A stretch of DNA of 64,000 nt, taken from contig NZ_VFPE01000001.1 of the NCBI RefSeq assembly GCF_006783905.1, forward strand, positions 1,302,001-1,366,000. Direction: 5' to 3'. Origin of the DNA: Microbacterium kyungheense (lineage in GTDB: Bacteria; Actinomycetota; Actinomycetes; Actinomycetales; Microbacteriaceae). Below, piece after piece: positions 35,064-44,416 of this stretch. Under the pieces are notes generated by a model that worked only from the letters and a program-made list of their open reading frames with translations, had not been told where the DNA came from and ran no database searches. Position numbers and translations under genes: made by a program. The first letter of the stretch is position 1, and every line of letters starts with the position of its first letter.

Positions 35064-35765
35064 CTAGTGGTCGGAATCGGGCCCGGAGCCGGGCGCGGCA
35101 CCCTGGCCGCCGGCATCCCGAGCCCTGTCTTCGGCCAGCTCATTCAGCGCGCTGTTGCGCCGCGCACGCGAGACCAGCAGATAGATGATCGCTCCGGCGG
35201 CGCCCGCGAGCAGGAGGCCGATGAACACCCACGGCCACACCGGCGCGTCCGTGCTCTCGGACTCCATCGGCGGCCCGGGCGTGAACGTCTCGGTCGGCGT
35301 GGGCGCCGGCGCGACCGTCTCGGTCGGCACGGGGGTGGCCGAATCGGTCGGCGTCGGCTCGGGCGCGCCCTCGACCGTGAACGTGAACTGTCCCGAGGTG
35401 GGGTGCCCGTCGCTCGACACCACCTTCCACAGCACCGTCACGACACCGGAGGCGTCGCCGGCGACCGGCTGCGTGAGCACGTTGTCGCTCACCGTCGGCT
35501 CGCCGTCGGCGAGGTCGGCGCCCGACGCGTCGGTCACCTGCACCTCGGAGGCGCCGGGGTCGTCCGCGATGTCGGCGCTGAACGTGAGCGCGACCTGCGT
35601 AGGCAGGGCGGCGACGGTGCTTCCGTCGGCCGGGTCGCTGCCGATGAGCGCGTCGTGGGCGGAGGCGGGGGATGCCGTCGCCAGCACCGCGACGAACGCC
35701 AGGGCGAGGGCGGCCACGGCCGCGGACAGCTTCGCTGAGCGAGGTGTGTGAAGAGTTTGTGACAT
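35064..35765 (-). CDS. CopC-like copper resistance protein, membrane-anchored
   Basis: A 233-residue secreted and anchored protein. Signal peptide ends ASA|HDALIGSDPADG, leaving H37 as first mature residue, the N-terminal copper ligand of CopC proteins. The CopC fold ends with WKVVSSDGHPTSGQFTFTV. Then follow a Thr/Pro/Glu repeat linker, one membrane helix (VWPWVFIGLLLAGAAGAIIYLL) and a short cytoplasmic tail. The ATG at 35765 follows TAGGCT (35776-35781). It is divergent from the copper-storage gene and only 9 bases before lpd. Confidence 0.82.
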   Translation of the reverse strand: MSQTLHTPRSAKLSAAVAALALAFVAVLATASPASAHDALIGSDPADGSTVAALPTQVALTFSADIADDPGASEVQVTDASGADLADGEPTVSDNVLTQPVAGDASGVVTVLWKVVSSDGHPTSGQFTFTVEGAPEPTPTDSATPVPTETVAPAPTPTETFTPGPPMESESTDAPVWPWVFIGLLLAGAAGAIIYLLVSRARRNSALNELAEDRARDAGGQGAAPGSGPDSDH

Positions 35766-35812
35766 CACGCGATCGAGCCTAATCGGCCCTTCGATCCGGG
35801 ACGGCCGAGGTC

Positions 35813-35818
35813 TAGCAT
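35813..35818 (+). promoter_or_regulatory. -10 box of the copper-storage gene
   Basis: TAGCAT, 54 bases before ATG 35872; the promoter region is shared back-to-back with the CopC-like gene. Confidence 0.4.
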
Positions 35819-35871
35819 GGCCGCAAGGCGGGGGATCTGCCCGCCGGCCCGGCAACGGAAGGAAGCGGCGG

Positions 35872-36273
35872 ATGGACGCGATGATGATGGGCGCCATGTC
35901 GAAGGACATGACGTCGATGCCCGGCATGGAGAGCATGGACATGGCCGTCATGCAGGCGTGTATGGACGCCTGCTCGGCCTGCGAGCAGGCGTGCACGGTG
36001 TGCTCCACGCAGATGATGTCGTGCGCGACGGCCTGCATGAACTGCGCCGACATGTGCAACACGATGATGCGGGCGATGATGCGGATGCAGGGCATGACCC
36101 CCGCGGTCATGATCTCGATGCTCGACGCCTGCATGGCGATGTGCCAGCTGTGCATGGACGAGTGCATGGAGCACGCCGACCACAGCGAGGTCTGCAAGAT
36201 GTGCGCTCAGTCCTGCAAGGCGTGCATGGAGGCATGCATGGCCGTCAAGGACATGATGATGGCGATGAGCTGA
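35872..36273 (+). CDS. Met/Cys-rich four-helix copper-storage protein
   Basis: A 133-residue protein with 18 cysteines and about 35 methionines. The Cys spacing (CxxxC and CxxC repeats such as CMDACSACEQACTVC) runs along predicted helices, as in Csp and DUF326 proteins that bind many Cu(I) ions inside a four-helix bundle. A Met-rich N-terminus (MDAMMMGAM, SMPGMESMDM) precedes it; no signal peptide is clear, suggesting cytosolic storage. Divergent from the CopC-like gene. GGAAGG (35858-35863) precedes the start at 35872. Confidence 0.85.
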   Translation: MDAMMMGAMSKDMTSMPGMESMDMAVMQACMDACSACEQACTVCSTQMMSCATACMNCADMCNTMMRAMMRMQGMTPAVMISMLDACMAMCQLCMDECMEHADHSEVCKMCAQSCKACMEACMAVKDMMMAMS

Positions 36274-36276
36274 CGC

Positions 36277-36624
36277 TCAGCCCCGAAGCACGTTGAACCG
36301 CCGCGCGCCCACGGCGAGCACGTGGTAGCGCTCGTGCAGGGCGACGGGGGTTCCAGGTGCGGCGGCCTCCGCCGCGCCGGTGCCGTTCCACAGTGCGATC
36401 TCGTCGCCCGCCAGCGTGCGGACGATGACGAACCCCGATCGTGCGTCGGCATCGGCGACGATGGCGTCCGCCCAGTCCGACGGCGTCGCCGCGGCCAGGC
36501 GCGCCTGGATGAGGTGCAGCGCGTGCCCGGGGGCGAACGAGGAGCAGGCGTCACCGTGGTCGCACATGCAGACCGCACGCTCACGCACCTCGAGGGCGGG
36601 AATGCGGCTGTACGGGCTGGTCAC
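36277..36624 (-). CDS. small protein with N-terminal cysteine cluster
   Basis: A 115-residue protein of unknown function. C19, C21 and C27 lie in VCMCDHGDACSSF, with H23 between them, a possible metal or redox site; the remainder is a beta-rich domain (GFVIVRTLAGDEIALWNG). GTG 36624 has AAGGAG 9 bases upstream and a TAGCCT box (36667-36672) on the minus strand, so the gene looks real. It converges on the copper-storage gene with 3 bases between stops, and may be related to it. Confidence 0.6.
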   Translation of the reverse strand: MTSPYSRIPALEVRERAVCMCDHGDACSSFAPGHALHLIQARLAAATPSDWADAIVADADARSGFVIVRTLAGDEIALWNGTGAAEAAAPGTPVALHERYHVLAVGARRFNVLRG

Positions 36625-36798
36625 GGGATGCTCCTTCTCTGCGGATCCGCTCGGATCGATGCAGCCAGGCTAAGACGGGTGCGGGATCGGCGGCATCTCG
36701 CGCGACACGGGACGAAACATTGCGCGATCAGGTCCGCGGGATGGACGATTCGTGACCGGCACGCGGATTCGGCCTCTTCCGCGGCCCAGTCGATCGGA

Positions 36799-36804
36799 TA
36801 GGCT
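36799..36804 (+). promoter_or_regulatory. -10 box of garA operon
   Basis: TAGGCT, followed by GAGGAG and GTG 36827. Confidence 0.45.
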
Positions 36805-36826
36805 GAACGCCACAGAGGAGGACACC

Positions 36827-37330
36827 GTGGAGCACGACCGCCGACCCGATGAGGGCGACATCCGCCGCGCAGCCGGGGCCGACGCACACGATTCCGACCG
36901 TGCGGCCGACACGACGCAGACCTTCGGTCACGACTCCGACCTGTCGTTCGTGCCGTTCGGCAGCGAACTGGGCGAAGCCGAGCTCGATGCGATCGACGCG
37001 CTGCCCTCAGGCGCCGCGCTGCTGCTGGTCCGCTCGGGCCCGACGGCAGGTGCGCGCTACCTCCTGGACGCCGACGTCACCACGGTGGGGCGGCATCCCG
37101 AGGCCGACATCTTCTTCGACGATGTCACCGTGTCGCGTCGTCACGCCGAGATCACACGCTCGGGAACGACGTTCGACCTCGTCGACCAGAGGTCGCTGAA
37201 CGGCACCTACGTCAACGGCGAACGCGTCGACCGCGCCACGCTGAGCAACGGCGCCGAGGTGCGGATCGGCAAGTTCCGCCTCAACTTCTTCGTCTCGCCG
37301 GCAGACCTCGCGCGGGCGGCGGACGCCTGA
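36827..37330 (+). CDS. garA: FHA-domain regulator, GarA/OdhI-like
   Basis: A 167-residue protein. The disordered N-terminal 80 residues end in DTTQTF, equivalent to the ETTSVF region phosphorylated by PknB/PknG in mycobacteria. An FHA domain follows (TVGRHPEADIFFDDVTVSRRHAEI, then NGTYVNGERV). Unphosphorylated GarA inhibits 2-oxoglutarate dehydrogenase and glutamate dehydrogenase, the latter also linking it to nitrogen metabolism. GTG 36827 follows GAGGAGGAC. The stop overlaps the ftsR start by one base. Confidence 0.88.
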   Translation: MEHDRRPDEGDIRRAAGADAHDSDRAADTTQTFGHDSDLSFVPFGSELGEAELDAIDALPSGAALLLVRSGPTAGARYLLDADVTTVGRHPEADIFFDDVTVSRRHAEITRSGTTFDLVDQRSLNGTYVNGERVDRATLSNGAEVRIGKFRLNFFVSPADLARAADA

Positions 37331-38022
37331 TGCCCGCGGCCTCCGTCCGTGAAAACGCGACGCCCGCGGGTCTTCTCAGCATCGGTCAGGTTCTGGCGCG
37401 TCTGTCGCCAGAATTCCCGGCACTCACGTCGAGCAAGCTGCGCTTCCTGGAGGTGCAGGGCATCGTCACGCCGCTGCGCACCGAGTCGGGCTACCGCAAG
37501 TTCTCGCAGGCCGATCTCGAGCGCCTGCGTCTCGCGCTGACGCTGCAGCGCGACCACTATCTGCCGCTGTCGGTCATCCGCGACTACCTCGAAGACGTCG
37601 ACGCCGGTCGCGACCCCGCGACGCCGTCGGCCGTGCCGCCGCCGTCGATCGTCCCCGCGCCGCGCCGCTATCGCCGCGACGAGCTGCTGGCGGCCGCCGG
37701 CGCCGCGCCGCAGCTGCTCAACGACGCCATCAGCACCGGCGTCATGACCGGCGCGGAGTCGTACACCGAGCAGCAGGTCGCGTTGCTGCGGGCCCTGGTC
37801 GCGCTCGACCGGCACGGCATCGAGCCGCGCCACGTGCGCGCACTGCGCCAGAACGCCGAACGCGATGTCGCGCTCGTGGAATCGGCGCTCGCGCCGCTGC
37901 TGCGGCGGACGGACGCCGCCTCTCGCGGCCGGGCCGGCGAGGTGGCACCCGAGCTCGCCAAGCGCCTCGACGAGGTGCGCGCGATCTTCGTGCGCACGGC
38001 GCTGGACCGGCTGCTGGCCTGA
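37330..38022 (+). CDS. ftsR: MerR-family regulator FtsR
   Basis: A 230-residue MerR regulator. The winged helix (LSIGQVLARLSPEFPALTSSKLRFLEVQGI, with GYRKFSQADLERL) is at about residues 16-75; the rest is an effector-like helical part without cysteines. In corynebacteria FtsR activates ftsZ, and in mycobacteria the homologue Rv1828 follows garA. Its ATG overlaps the garA stop (TGATG). Its targets here are inferred from synteny only. Confidence 0.85.
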   Translation: MPAASVRENATPAGLLSIGQVLARLSPEFPALTSSKLRFLEVQGIVTPLRTESGYRKFSQADLERLRLALTLQRDHYLPLSVIRDYLEDVDAGRDPATPSAVPPPSIVPAPRRYRRDELLAAAGAAPQLLNDAISTGVMTGAESYTEQQVALLRALVALDRHGIEPRHVRALRQNAERDVALVESALAPLLRRTDAASRGRAGEVAPELAKRLDEVRAIFVRTALDRLLA

Positions 38023-38142
38023 GCCGCCGGCATCCGATTCCGGTCCTTCGCGCGACACGCCGAGGCCCGAACGGCGGATGTCGTTGCCGCGGGCACCTGG
38101 CTGATCTAGCGTGGAACATACCGATTCGGAGGGGGGACGGGC

Positions 38143-38685
38143 ATGACCCGCGACATGGCTGACAACGAGCCTTTCTCCGCCGAACTCCTCTTCACCGACG
38201 GACTCCCGGCGATGGACGACGAAGTGGGCTACCGGGGCGCCGTGGCCGCCCGCGCCGCCGGCATCACCTACCGCCAGCTGGACTACTGGGCGCGCACCGA
38301 GCTCGTCGTCCCCACCGTCCGCGGCGCCAGCGGCTCGGGATCGCAGCGCCTGTACGGGTTCCGCGACATCCTCGTGCTGAAGCTCGTCAAGCGCCTGCTC
38401 GACACCGGCATCTCGCTGCAGCAGATCCGCACCGCCGTCGACCAGCTGCGCGCCTCCGGCATCCGCGACCTCGCGGGAACCACGCTCATGAGCGACGGGG
38501 CATCGGTGTACCTGTGCACCTCGAACGACGAGGTCATCGACCTCGTCAGCCGGGGTCAGGGCGTCTTCGGCATCGCCGTCGGCAAGGTGCTGCGCGAGGT
38601 CGAGTCCGAGCTCGTCGAGTTCGAGGTCGAGAAGCCCGACCCGCTGGACGAGCTCGCCGCCCGGCGCTCGGCGCGGACGGCGTGA
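38143..38685 (+). CDS. MerR-family regulator (Rv1830-like)
   Basis: A 180-residue MerR-like protein: ITYRQLDYWARTELVVPTVRGASGSGSQRLYGFRDILVLKLVKRLL is the winged-helix region in outline. It matches the second MerR gene of the mycobacterial garA locus (Rv1830). In mycobacteria a BFN-domain gene lies between the two MerR genes; here only about 120 bases separate them. TAGCGT at 38107-38112 suggests a separate promoter. ATG 38143 follows a G-rich RBS; ATG 38155 is an alternative. Confidence 0.83.
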   Translation: MTRDMADNEPFSAELLFTDGLPAMDDEVGYRGAVAARAAGITYRQLDYWARTELVVPTVRGASGSGSQRLYGFRDILVLKLVKRLLDTGISLQQIRTAVDQLRASGIRDLAGTTLMSDGASVYLCTSNDEVIDLVSRGQGVFGIAVGKVLREVESELVEFEVEKPDPLDELAARRSARTA

Positions 38686-38700
38686 CCCACCCCTCCTGAC

Positions 38701-39915
38701 TCAGCCGGCGTTCGACATCGCCGCGCTGTTCGTGCGCGCCGTCGCGGTGAGCGCCTGGCCCAGGTCGGCGATGAGGTCCTGCGGATCCTCCAGCCCGATG
38801 GACAGCCGCACCAGCGCGTCCGACGGCTTCGCGTCGGACACCACCGGACGGTGCGTGAGCGCGGCCGGGTGCTGGATGAGCGAGTCGACGCTCCCGAGCG
38901 ACACCGCGTGCGTGAACAGCTCGACGCGCGCGGTGAGCGCGGCGGCGGCCTCGTAACCACCGGCGAGCTCGACGGCGATCATCGCGCCCGGACCCGCCTG
39001 CTGGGTGCCCACGAGCCCTTCGGGGTCGCAGCCGGGCAGGCCCGGGAAGTGCACGCGCGACACCTCGGGGCGCGTCGTGAGCCACTCCGCGACGACGCGT
39101 GCGCCCTCCTGCTGCGCCCGGACCCGCACCGGAAGCGTCGCGAGGCCCCGATGCAGCAGGTACGCCGCGAGCGGATGCATGATCGCGCCGGTGATGGCGC
39201 GTGTGCGCCGCAGGGCGGCCGCCAGACGCGCGTCGCACGCCACCACTCCGCCGACGACGTCGCCGTGGCCTCCCAGGTACTTCGTGGCGCTGTGGAGCGA
39301 CAGGGCGGCGCCGAGCTCCAGCGGCTGCTGCAGGACAGGCGTGGCGAAGGTGTTGTCGACGAGGACCGGCACGTCACCCGCGGCGGCCACGACGGCGCGC
39401 AGGTCGACGAGCTCCAGCGTGGGGTTGGCGGGCGTCTCGAGCACGACGAGCGCCGTGTCGTCGCGAACCGCGGCGGCCACGCCGTCGGGGGCGCAGAAGG
39501 TGGTCTCCAGCCCGAGCAGCCCGGACGCGAGGAGGTGATCGGTGCCGCCGTACAGCGGGCGCACCGCGACGACGTGCCGCTTGCCCGACTCATGCGACAC
39601 CCCCAGCAGCACCGCGGTGATCGCCGCCATGCCCGACGAGAACGCGACCGCCTCTTCGGCGTGCTCGAGGCGTGCGAGCGCCTCCTCGAACCGGGCGACC
39701 GTGGGGTTCCACAGGCGTGCGTACACATTCGAGCCGCCCTCGAACGGGTGACCGCCGGTCGCGAGCACCTCGTACGACATGCCGCCGACCTCCAGATCGG
39801 GCAGCGGGTTGGTCGACGAGAGGTCGAGGGGGAGGGCGTGGACGCCGAGGCTCGCGAGGTCTTCGCGGCCGGCGTGCACGGCAATGCTGTCGGGATGCAA
39901 CGTCATCGGTGCCAT
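38701..39915 (-). CDS. PLP-dependent trans-sulfuration enzyme
   Basis: A 404-residue Cys/Met-metabolism PLP enzyme. The PLP lysine is K212 in SLHSATKYLGGHGDV; SSGMAAI and VDNTFATP are the other family motifs. Members include cystathionine gamma-synthase, cystathionine gamma-lyase, O-acetylhomoserine sulfhydrylase and methionine gamma-lyase; these cannot be separated reliably by eye. Start ATG 39915 or ATG 39906. No sulfur gene neighbours it. Convergent with the merR gene, 15 bases away. Confidence 0.85.
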   Translation of the reverse strand: MAPMTLHPDSIAVHAGREDLASLGVHALPLDLSSTNPLPDLEVGGMSYEVLATGGHPFEGGSNVYARLWNPTVARFEEALARLEHAEEAVAFSSGMAAITAVLLGVSHESGKRHVVAVRPLYGGTDHLLASGLLGLETTFCAPDGVAAAVRDDTALVVLETPANPTLELVDLRAVVAAAGDVPVLVDNTFATPVLQQPLELGAALSLHSATKYLGGHGDVVGGVVACDARLAAALRRTRAITGAIMHPLAAYLLHRGLATLPVRVRAQQEGARVVAEWLTTRPEVSRVHFPGLPGCDPEGLVGTQQAGPGAMIAVELAGGYEAAAALTARVELFTHAVSLGSVDSLIQHPAALTHRPVVSDAKPSDALVRLSIGLEDPQDLIADLGQALTATARTNSAAMSNAG

Positions 39916-40052
39916 GGCGATATGGTCAGCGATTTCGCCGCGGATGGCAAGTCGTGTTCACCCCCGCGTGCACAAGATGCTCATTCTGCTCACTGGGTGA
40001 GCAAAGTGGTGAGCCCGAGGGATGCCGGGATGCGGCATCCGCTGGTCGTCCG

Positions 40053-40862
40053 TCAGGGACGCGGGTCGTCGGGCGACGGGATGCGGCCCGTGCGCATGAT
40101 GCGGTCCAGCAGCGAGTCGAAGTCGGCGGCGAGCTCCTGGGCGGAGTCACCCGGCCAGATGTGCAGCGGCTTGGCCGCGCCCTGCGCCTGCTGCAGCGAC
40201 GTGCGCTCGGGCAGCTGCGGCGAGAGCACGAGCGGACCGAACATGTCGCGCAGCTCCTTGATGCGGAACTGGTGCTCGATCGACTGCGGGCGCACGCGGT
40301 TGACCACGATGCCCAGCGGCTGCAGGCGGGGGGAGAGGCCGCGGCGGATCTCTTCGATCGCGCGCAGCGCGCGGTCGGCGGCGGCCACCGAGAACAGGCC
40401 CGGCTCGGTCACCACGACCACACGGTCCGACGCCGCCCACGCGGTGCGCGTCAGGGCGTTGAGCGAGGGCGCGCAGTCGATGAGCACGAGGTCGTAGTCG
40501 GCCTCGATGGTGGCGAGCGCCTCTTCCATCTTCCAGACGTCGCGCACGCTCGGGTGCGGGCCGTCGAAGTTGATCGCCGACGGGCTGCCGATCATGACGT
40601 CGATCGTGCCGGGGTGGACCTTGGCCCACCCGCTGGAGGTGATGGCCTGACGGACCGTCTTCTCCTTGGGATTGGCCAGGACGTCGGCGACATTGAGTCG
40701 ACCGGCGACTTGGATGTCCATTCCCGTCGAGACGTCGGACTGCGGGTCGAGGTCGACGACGAGCGTGCGGACACCGCGGGCGAAAGCCGCCGACGCGAGT
40801 CCGAGAGTCACGGTCGTCTTGCCGACGCCACCCTTGAGCGAGCTGACGGATAGGACGTGCAC
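40053..40862 (-). CDS. orphan ParA-family ATPase
   Basis: A 269-residue ParA/Soj-like Walker protein: deviant Walker [13 protein letters not shown], Walker B VLIDCAPSLNA and the signature VVNRVRPQSIEHQFRI. No ParB or parS is beside it, so its cargo could be a chromosome locus, division site or protein cluster. GTG 40862 lies 9 bases after a minus-strand TAACGT box (40871-40876), giving a nearly leaderless mRNA. It diverges from pyc. Confidence 0.85.
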   Translation of the reverse strand: MHVLSVSSLKGGVGKTTVTLGLASAAFARGVRTLVVDLDPQSDVSTGMDIQVAGRLNVADVLANPKEKTVRQAITSSGWAKVHPGTIDVMIGSPSAINFDGPHPSVRDVWKMEEALATIEADYDLVLIDCAPSLNALTRTAWAASDRVVVVTEPGLFSVAAADRALRAIEEIRRGLSPRLQPLGIVVNRVRPQSIEHQFRIKELRDMFGPLVLSPQLPERTSLQQAQGAAKPLHIWPGDSAQELAADFDSLLDRIMRTGRIPSPDDPRP

Positions 40863-40884
40863 AAGCCACCACGTTACCGTCCCC

Positions 40885-40890
40885 TAGGCT
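40885..40890 (+). promoter_or_regulatory. -10 box of pyc
   Basis: TAGGCT, about 70 bases before ATG 40960. Confidence 0.4.
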
Positions 40891-40959
40891 GAGAGCACAC
40901 TCAGCCGGATCCGGGGCGCAGATCCCCGACCCGCGCGCACCGCCGCTGACGGAGGTCGA

Positions 40960-43900
40960 ATGTTCCGCAAGATCCTGGTCGCCAATCGCGGAGAGATCGC
41001 CATCCGCGCCTTCCGCGCCGCGTACGAGCTGGGGGCGCGCACAGTCGCGGTGTTCCCCTACGAGGACCGGAACTCGCTGCATCGGCTGAAGGCCGACGAG
41101 GCCTACCAGATCGGCGAGGTGGGGCATCCGGTCCGCGCATACCTCGACGTCGACGAGATCGTGCGCGTCGCGAAGGAGGCGGGCGCCGACGCGATCTATC
41201 CCGGCTACGGCTTCCTGTCCGAGAATCCCGAGCTCGCCGAGAAGGCGGCCGCGAACGGCATCGCGTTCATCGGCCCGCCCGCGAACGTGCTCGAGATGGC
41301 CGGGAACAAGGTCACCGCCAAGCAGCACGCGGTCGCGGCCGGCGTGCCGGTCCTGCGCTCGACCGAGGCGTCGGAGGACGTCGACGAGCTGCTGGCGCAG
41401 GCCGAAGCGATCGGATTCCCGATCTTCGTGAAGGCGGTCGCCGGCGGCGGCGGACGAGGGATGCGGCGCGTCGAGCGTGCCGAAGAACTCGCGCCGGCTC
41501 TCGCCGAGGCGATGCGCGAGGCGGGCAGCGCGTTCGGCGACGCCCGCGTGTTCCTCGAACAGGCGGTTCTGCGCCCGCGGCACGTCGAGGTGCAGATCCT
41601 CGCGGACGCGGCGGGCGAGACGGTGCACCTGTTCGAGCGCGACTGCTCGGTGCAGCGCCGCCACCAGAAGGTGATCGAGATCGCTCCGGCGCCCAACCTC
41701 GACGCGGCCGTCCGCGACGCGCTGCACGGCTACGCCGTCGCCTTCGCACGCTCGATCGGCTACCAGAACGCCGGCACCGTCGAGTTCCTCCTCGAGACGG
41801 CCGGCCCGCGCACGGGCGAGGTCGTCTTCATCGAGATGAACCCGCGCATCCAGGTCGAGCACACCGTCACCGAAGAGGTCACCGACGTCGACCTGGTGCA
41901 GTCGCAGATGCGCATCGCGGCGGGGCAGAGCCTCGCGGACCTGGGCCTCACGCAGGACCAGATCCACCTGCGCGGGGCCGCACTGCAGTGCCGCATCACC
42001 ACGGAGGACCCGACCCAGGGCTTCCGCCCCGACACCGGCAAGATCACGACGTACCGCTCGCCGGGTGGCGCCGGCATCCGCCTGGACGGCGGCACGACCG
42101 CCGCCGGCGCGCAGATCAGCCCCCACTTCGACTCGATGCTGGCGAAGCTCACGTGCCGCGGCCGCGACTTCGGCGCCGCGGTCGTGCGCGCGCGCCGTGC
42201 CCTCGCGGAGTTCCGCATCCGCGGCGTCTCGACGAACATCCCCTTCCTGCAGGCGGTGCTCGACGACCCGTCGTTCGTCGCCGGCGACGTGAGCACCTCG
42301 TTCATCGACGAGCGGCCGGGACTGCTCAAGGGACGCGAGTCCAAGGACCGCGGCACCAAGATCCTGAACTGGCTCACCGACACGACGGTCAACAAGCCGA
42401 ACGGCGACAACCCGGTCACCGTCGACCCGCGGTTGAAGCTCCCGGCCCTCGACCTCACGACGGAGCCGCCGGCCGGTTCGCGCCAGCGGCTGCTCGAACT
42501 GGGGCCGGCCGGCTTCGCGAAGGCGCTGCGCGAGCAGACGGCGCTCGGGGTCACCGAGACGACGTTCCGCGATGCGCACCAGTCGCTGCTGGCCACGCGT
42601 GTGCGCACGAAGGACCTCGTGACCGTCGCGCCGTACGTGGCACGCCTGACCCCGCAGCTCCTGTCGGTCGAGGCCTGGGGCGGCGCGACCTACGACGTCG
42701 CGCTGCGCTTCCTCGGCGAGGACCCGTGGGAGCGCCTGGATCGCCTGCGGACCGCGCTGCCCAACGTGGCGATCCAGATGCTGCTGCGCGGGCGCAACAC
42801 CGTGGGCTACACGCCGTACCCGACCGAGGTCACCGACGCGTTCGTGCGCGAGGCCGCCGCGTCGGGCATCGACATCTTCCGCATCTTCGACGCGCTCAAC
42901 GACGTGGCGCAGATGCGTCCCGCGATCGATGCGGTGCTCGCCACGGGCACGTCCATCGCCGAGGTCGCCGTCTGCTACACCGGCGACCTGCTCAATCCCG
43001 CAGAAGACCTCTACACGCTGGACTACTACCTGCGTCTGGCCGAGCAGATCGTCGACGCGGGCGCCCATGTCCTGGCGATCAAGGACATGGCCGGCCTGCT
43101 GCGCCCGGCGGCGGCATCCCGTCTCGTCAGTGCGCTGCGCGACCGCTTCGACGTCCCGGTCCACGTGCACACGCACGACACCGCCGGCGGACAGCTCGCC
43201 ACGCTGCTCGCCGCGAGCGCGGCGGGGGCGGATGCCGTCGACGCGGCCGCTGCGCCGATGTCGGGGACCACGAGCCAGCCGTCGCTGTCGGCCCTCGTGG
43301 CCGCGCTGTCGCACACCGAGCGCGACACCGGCATCTCGCTCGACGCCGTGAGCGACCTCGAGCCCTACTGGGAGGCGGTGCGCCACCTGTACCGGCCGTT
43401 CGAGTCGGGACTGCCGGGCCCCACCGGCCGCGTGTACCACCACGAGATCCCCGGCGGCCAGCTGTCGAACCTGCGTCAGCAGGCGATCGCGCTCGGCCTG
43501 GCCGAGGATTTCGAGCTCATCGAGGACATGTACGCCGCCGCGAACGAGATCCTCGGGCGCGTGCCGAAGGTCACACCGTCGTCGAAGGTCGTGGGCGACC
43601 TGGCGCTGCACCTGGCCGCCGTCAAGGCGGACCCGAAGGACTTCGCCGAGAACCCGCAGAACTACGACATCCCCGACTCGGTCGTGGGGTTCATGGCGGG
43701 GGAGCTGGGCGACCTGCCGGGCGGGTGGCCGGAGCCCTTCCGCACCAAGGTGCTGCAGGGCCGCCAGGTGAGCATCGACCTCACTCCGCTGACGGATGCC
43801 GAGTCCGCGGCGCTCGACGCCGATGCCGCATCGCGGCGCGAGATGCTGAACAAGCTGCTGTTCCCCGGCCCGACCCGCGCGTTCCAGCAGACGCGCGAGG

Positions 43901-44367
43901 TGTTCGGAGACCTCAGCGTGCTCGACACCGTCGACTACCTCTACGGTCTCACCGCCGGCGCGGAGCACGTCGTCGAGATCGAGCGCGGCGTGCAGCTGTA
44001 CGTCGGGCTCGAGGCGATCGGCGAGGCCGACGACAAGGGCATCCGCACCGTCATGACCACCCTCAACGGCCAGCTGCGCCCCGTGTTCGTGCGGGACCGC
44101 AGCATCAAGGTCGAGGCGCGACAGGCAGAGAAGGCCGACACCACCCGGCCGGGACAGGTCGCGGCGCCGTTCTCGGGCGTCGTGACGCTCAAGACGCTCG
44201 TCGGCGACACCGTCACGGCGGGCCAGCCGGTCGCCTCGATCGAGGCGATGAAGATGGAAGCCGCGATCACCGCGCCCGTCGACGGAGTGGTCGAACGCCT
44301 CGCCATCGCCGAGACCGCGCAAGTCGATGCCGGAGACCTTTTGGTCGTGATCCGTCCGGCCCAGTAG
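40960..44367 (+). CDS. pyc: pyruvate carboxylase
   Basis: A 1135-residue enzyme with all three units. Biotin carboxylase starts LVANRGEIAIRAFR, with ATP-grasp AGGGGRGMRRV. The central carboxyltransferase has ETTFRDAHQSL (catalytic metal site) and lysine-bearing DMAGLLRPAA. The C-terminal biotinyl domain has SIEAMKMEAA with the biotin lysine at K1098. It carboxylates pyruvate to oxaloacetate. ATG 40960 is preceded by GGAGG. Full family length. Confidence 0.95.
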   Translation: MFRKILVANRGEIAIRAFRAAYELGARTVAVFPYEDRNSLHRLKADEAYQIGEVGHPVRAYLDVDEIVRVAKEAGADAIYPGYGFLSENPELAEKAAANGIAFIGPPANVLEMAGNKVTAKQHAVAAGVPVLRSTEASEDVDELLAQAEAIGFPIFVKAVAGGGGRGMRRVERAEELAPALAEAMREAGSAFGDARVFLEQAVLRPRHVEVQILADAAGETVHLFERDCSVQRRHQKVIEIAPAPNLDAAVRDALHGYAVAFARSIGYQNAGTVEFLLETAGPRTGEVVFIEMNPRIQVEHTVTEEVTDVDLVQSQMRIAAGQSLADLGLTQDQIHLRGAALQCRITTEDPTQGFRPDTGKITTYRSPGGAGIRLDGGTTAAGAQISPHFDSMLAKLTCRGRDFGAAVVRARRALAEFRIRGVSTNIPFLQAVLDDPSFVAGDVSTSFIDERPGLLKGRESKDRGTKILNWLTDTTVNKPNGDNPVTVDPRLKLPALDLTTEPPAGSRQRLLELGPAGFAKALREQTALGVTETTFRDAHQSLLATRVRTKDLVTVAPYVARLTPQLLSVEAWGGATYDVALRFLGEDPWERLDRLRTALPNVAIQMLLRGRNTVGYTPYPTEVTDAFVREAAASGIDIFRIFDALNDVAQMRPAIDAVLATGTSIAEVAVCYTGDLLNPAEDLYTLDYYLRLAEQIVDAGAHVLAIKDMAGLLRPAAASRLVSALRDRFDVPVHVHTHDTAGGQLATLLAASAAGADAVDAAAAPMSGTTSQPSLSALVAALSHTERDTGISLDAVSDLEPYWEAVRHLYRPFESGLPGPTGRVYHHEIPGGQLSNLRQQAIALGLAEDFELIEDMYAAANEILGRVPKVTPSSKVVGDLALHLAAVKADPKDFAENPQNYDIPDSVVGFMAGELGDLPGGWPEPFRTKVLQGRQVSIDLTPLTDAESAALDADAASRREMLNKLLFPGPTRAFQQTREVFGDLSVLDTVDYLYGLTAGAEHVVEIERGVQLYVGLEAIGEADDKGIRTVMTTLNGQLRPVFVRDRSIKVEARQAEKADTTRPGQVAAPFSGVVTLKTLVGDTVTAGQPVASIEAMKMEAAITAPVDGVVERLAIAETAQVDAGDLLVVIRPAQ

Positions 44368-44370
44368 CCT
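44365..44370 (+). promoter_or_regulatory. -10 box of the acidic MinD-like gene
   Basis: TAGCCT overlaps the pyc stop codon, about 50 bases before GTG 44417. Confidence 0.4.
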
Positions 44371-44416
44371 GGAGGGTGGCATCCGCCCGAATACGTCTGC
44401 CCTGGAGAACTCCGCA

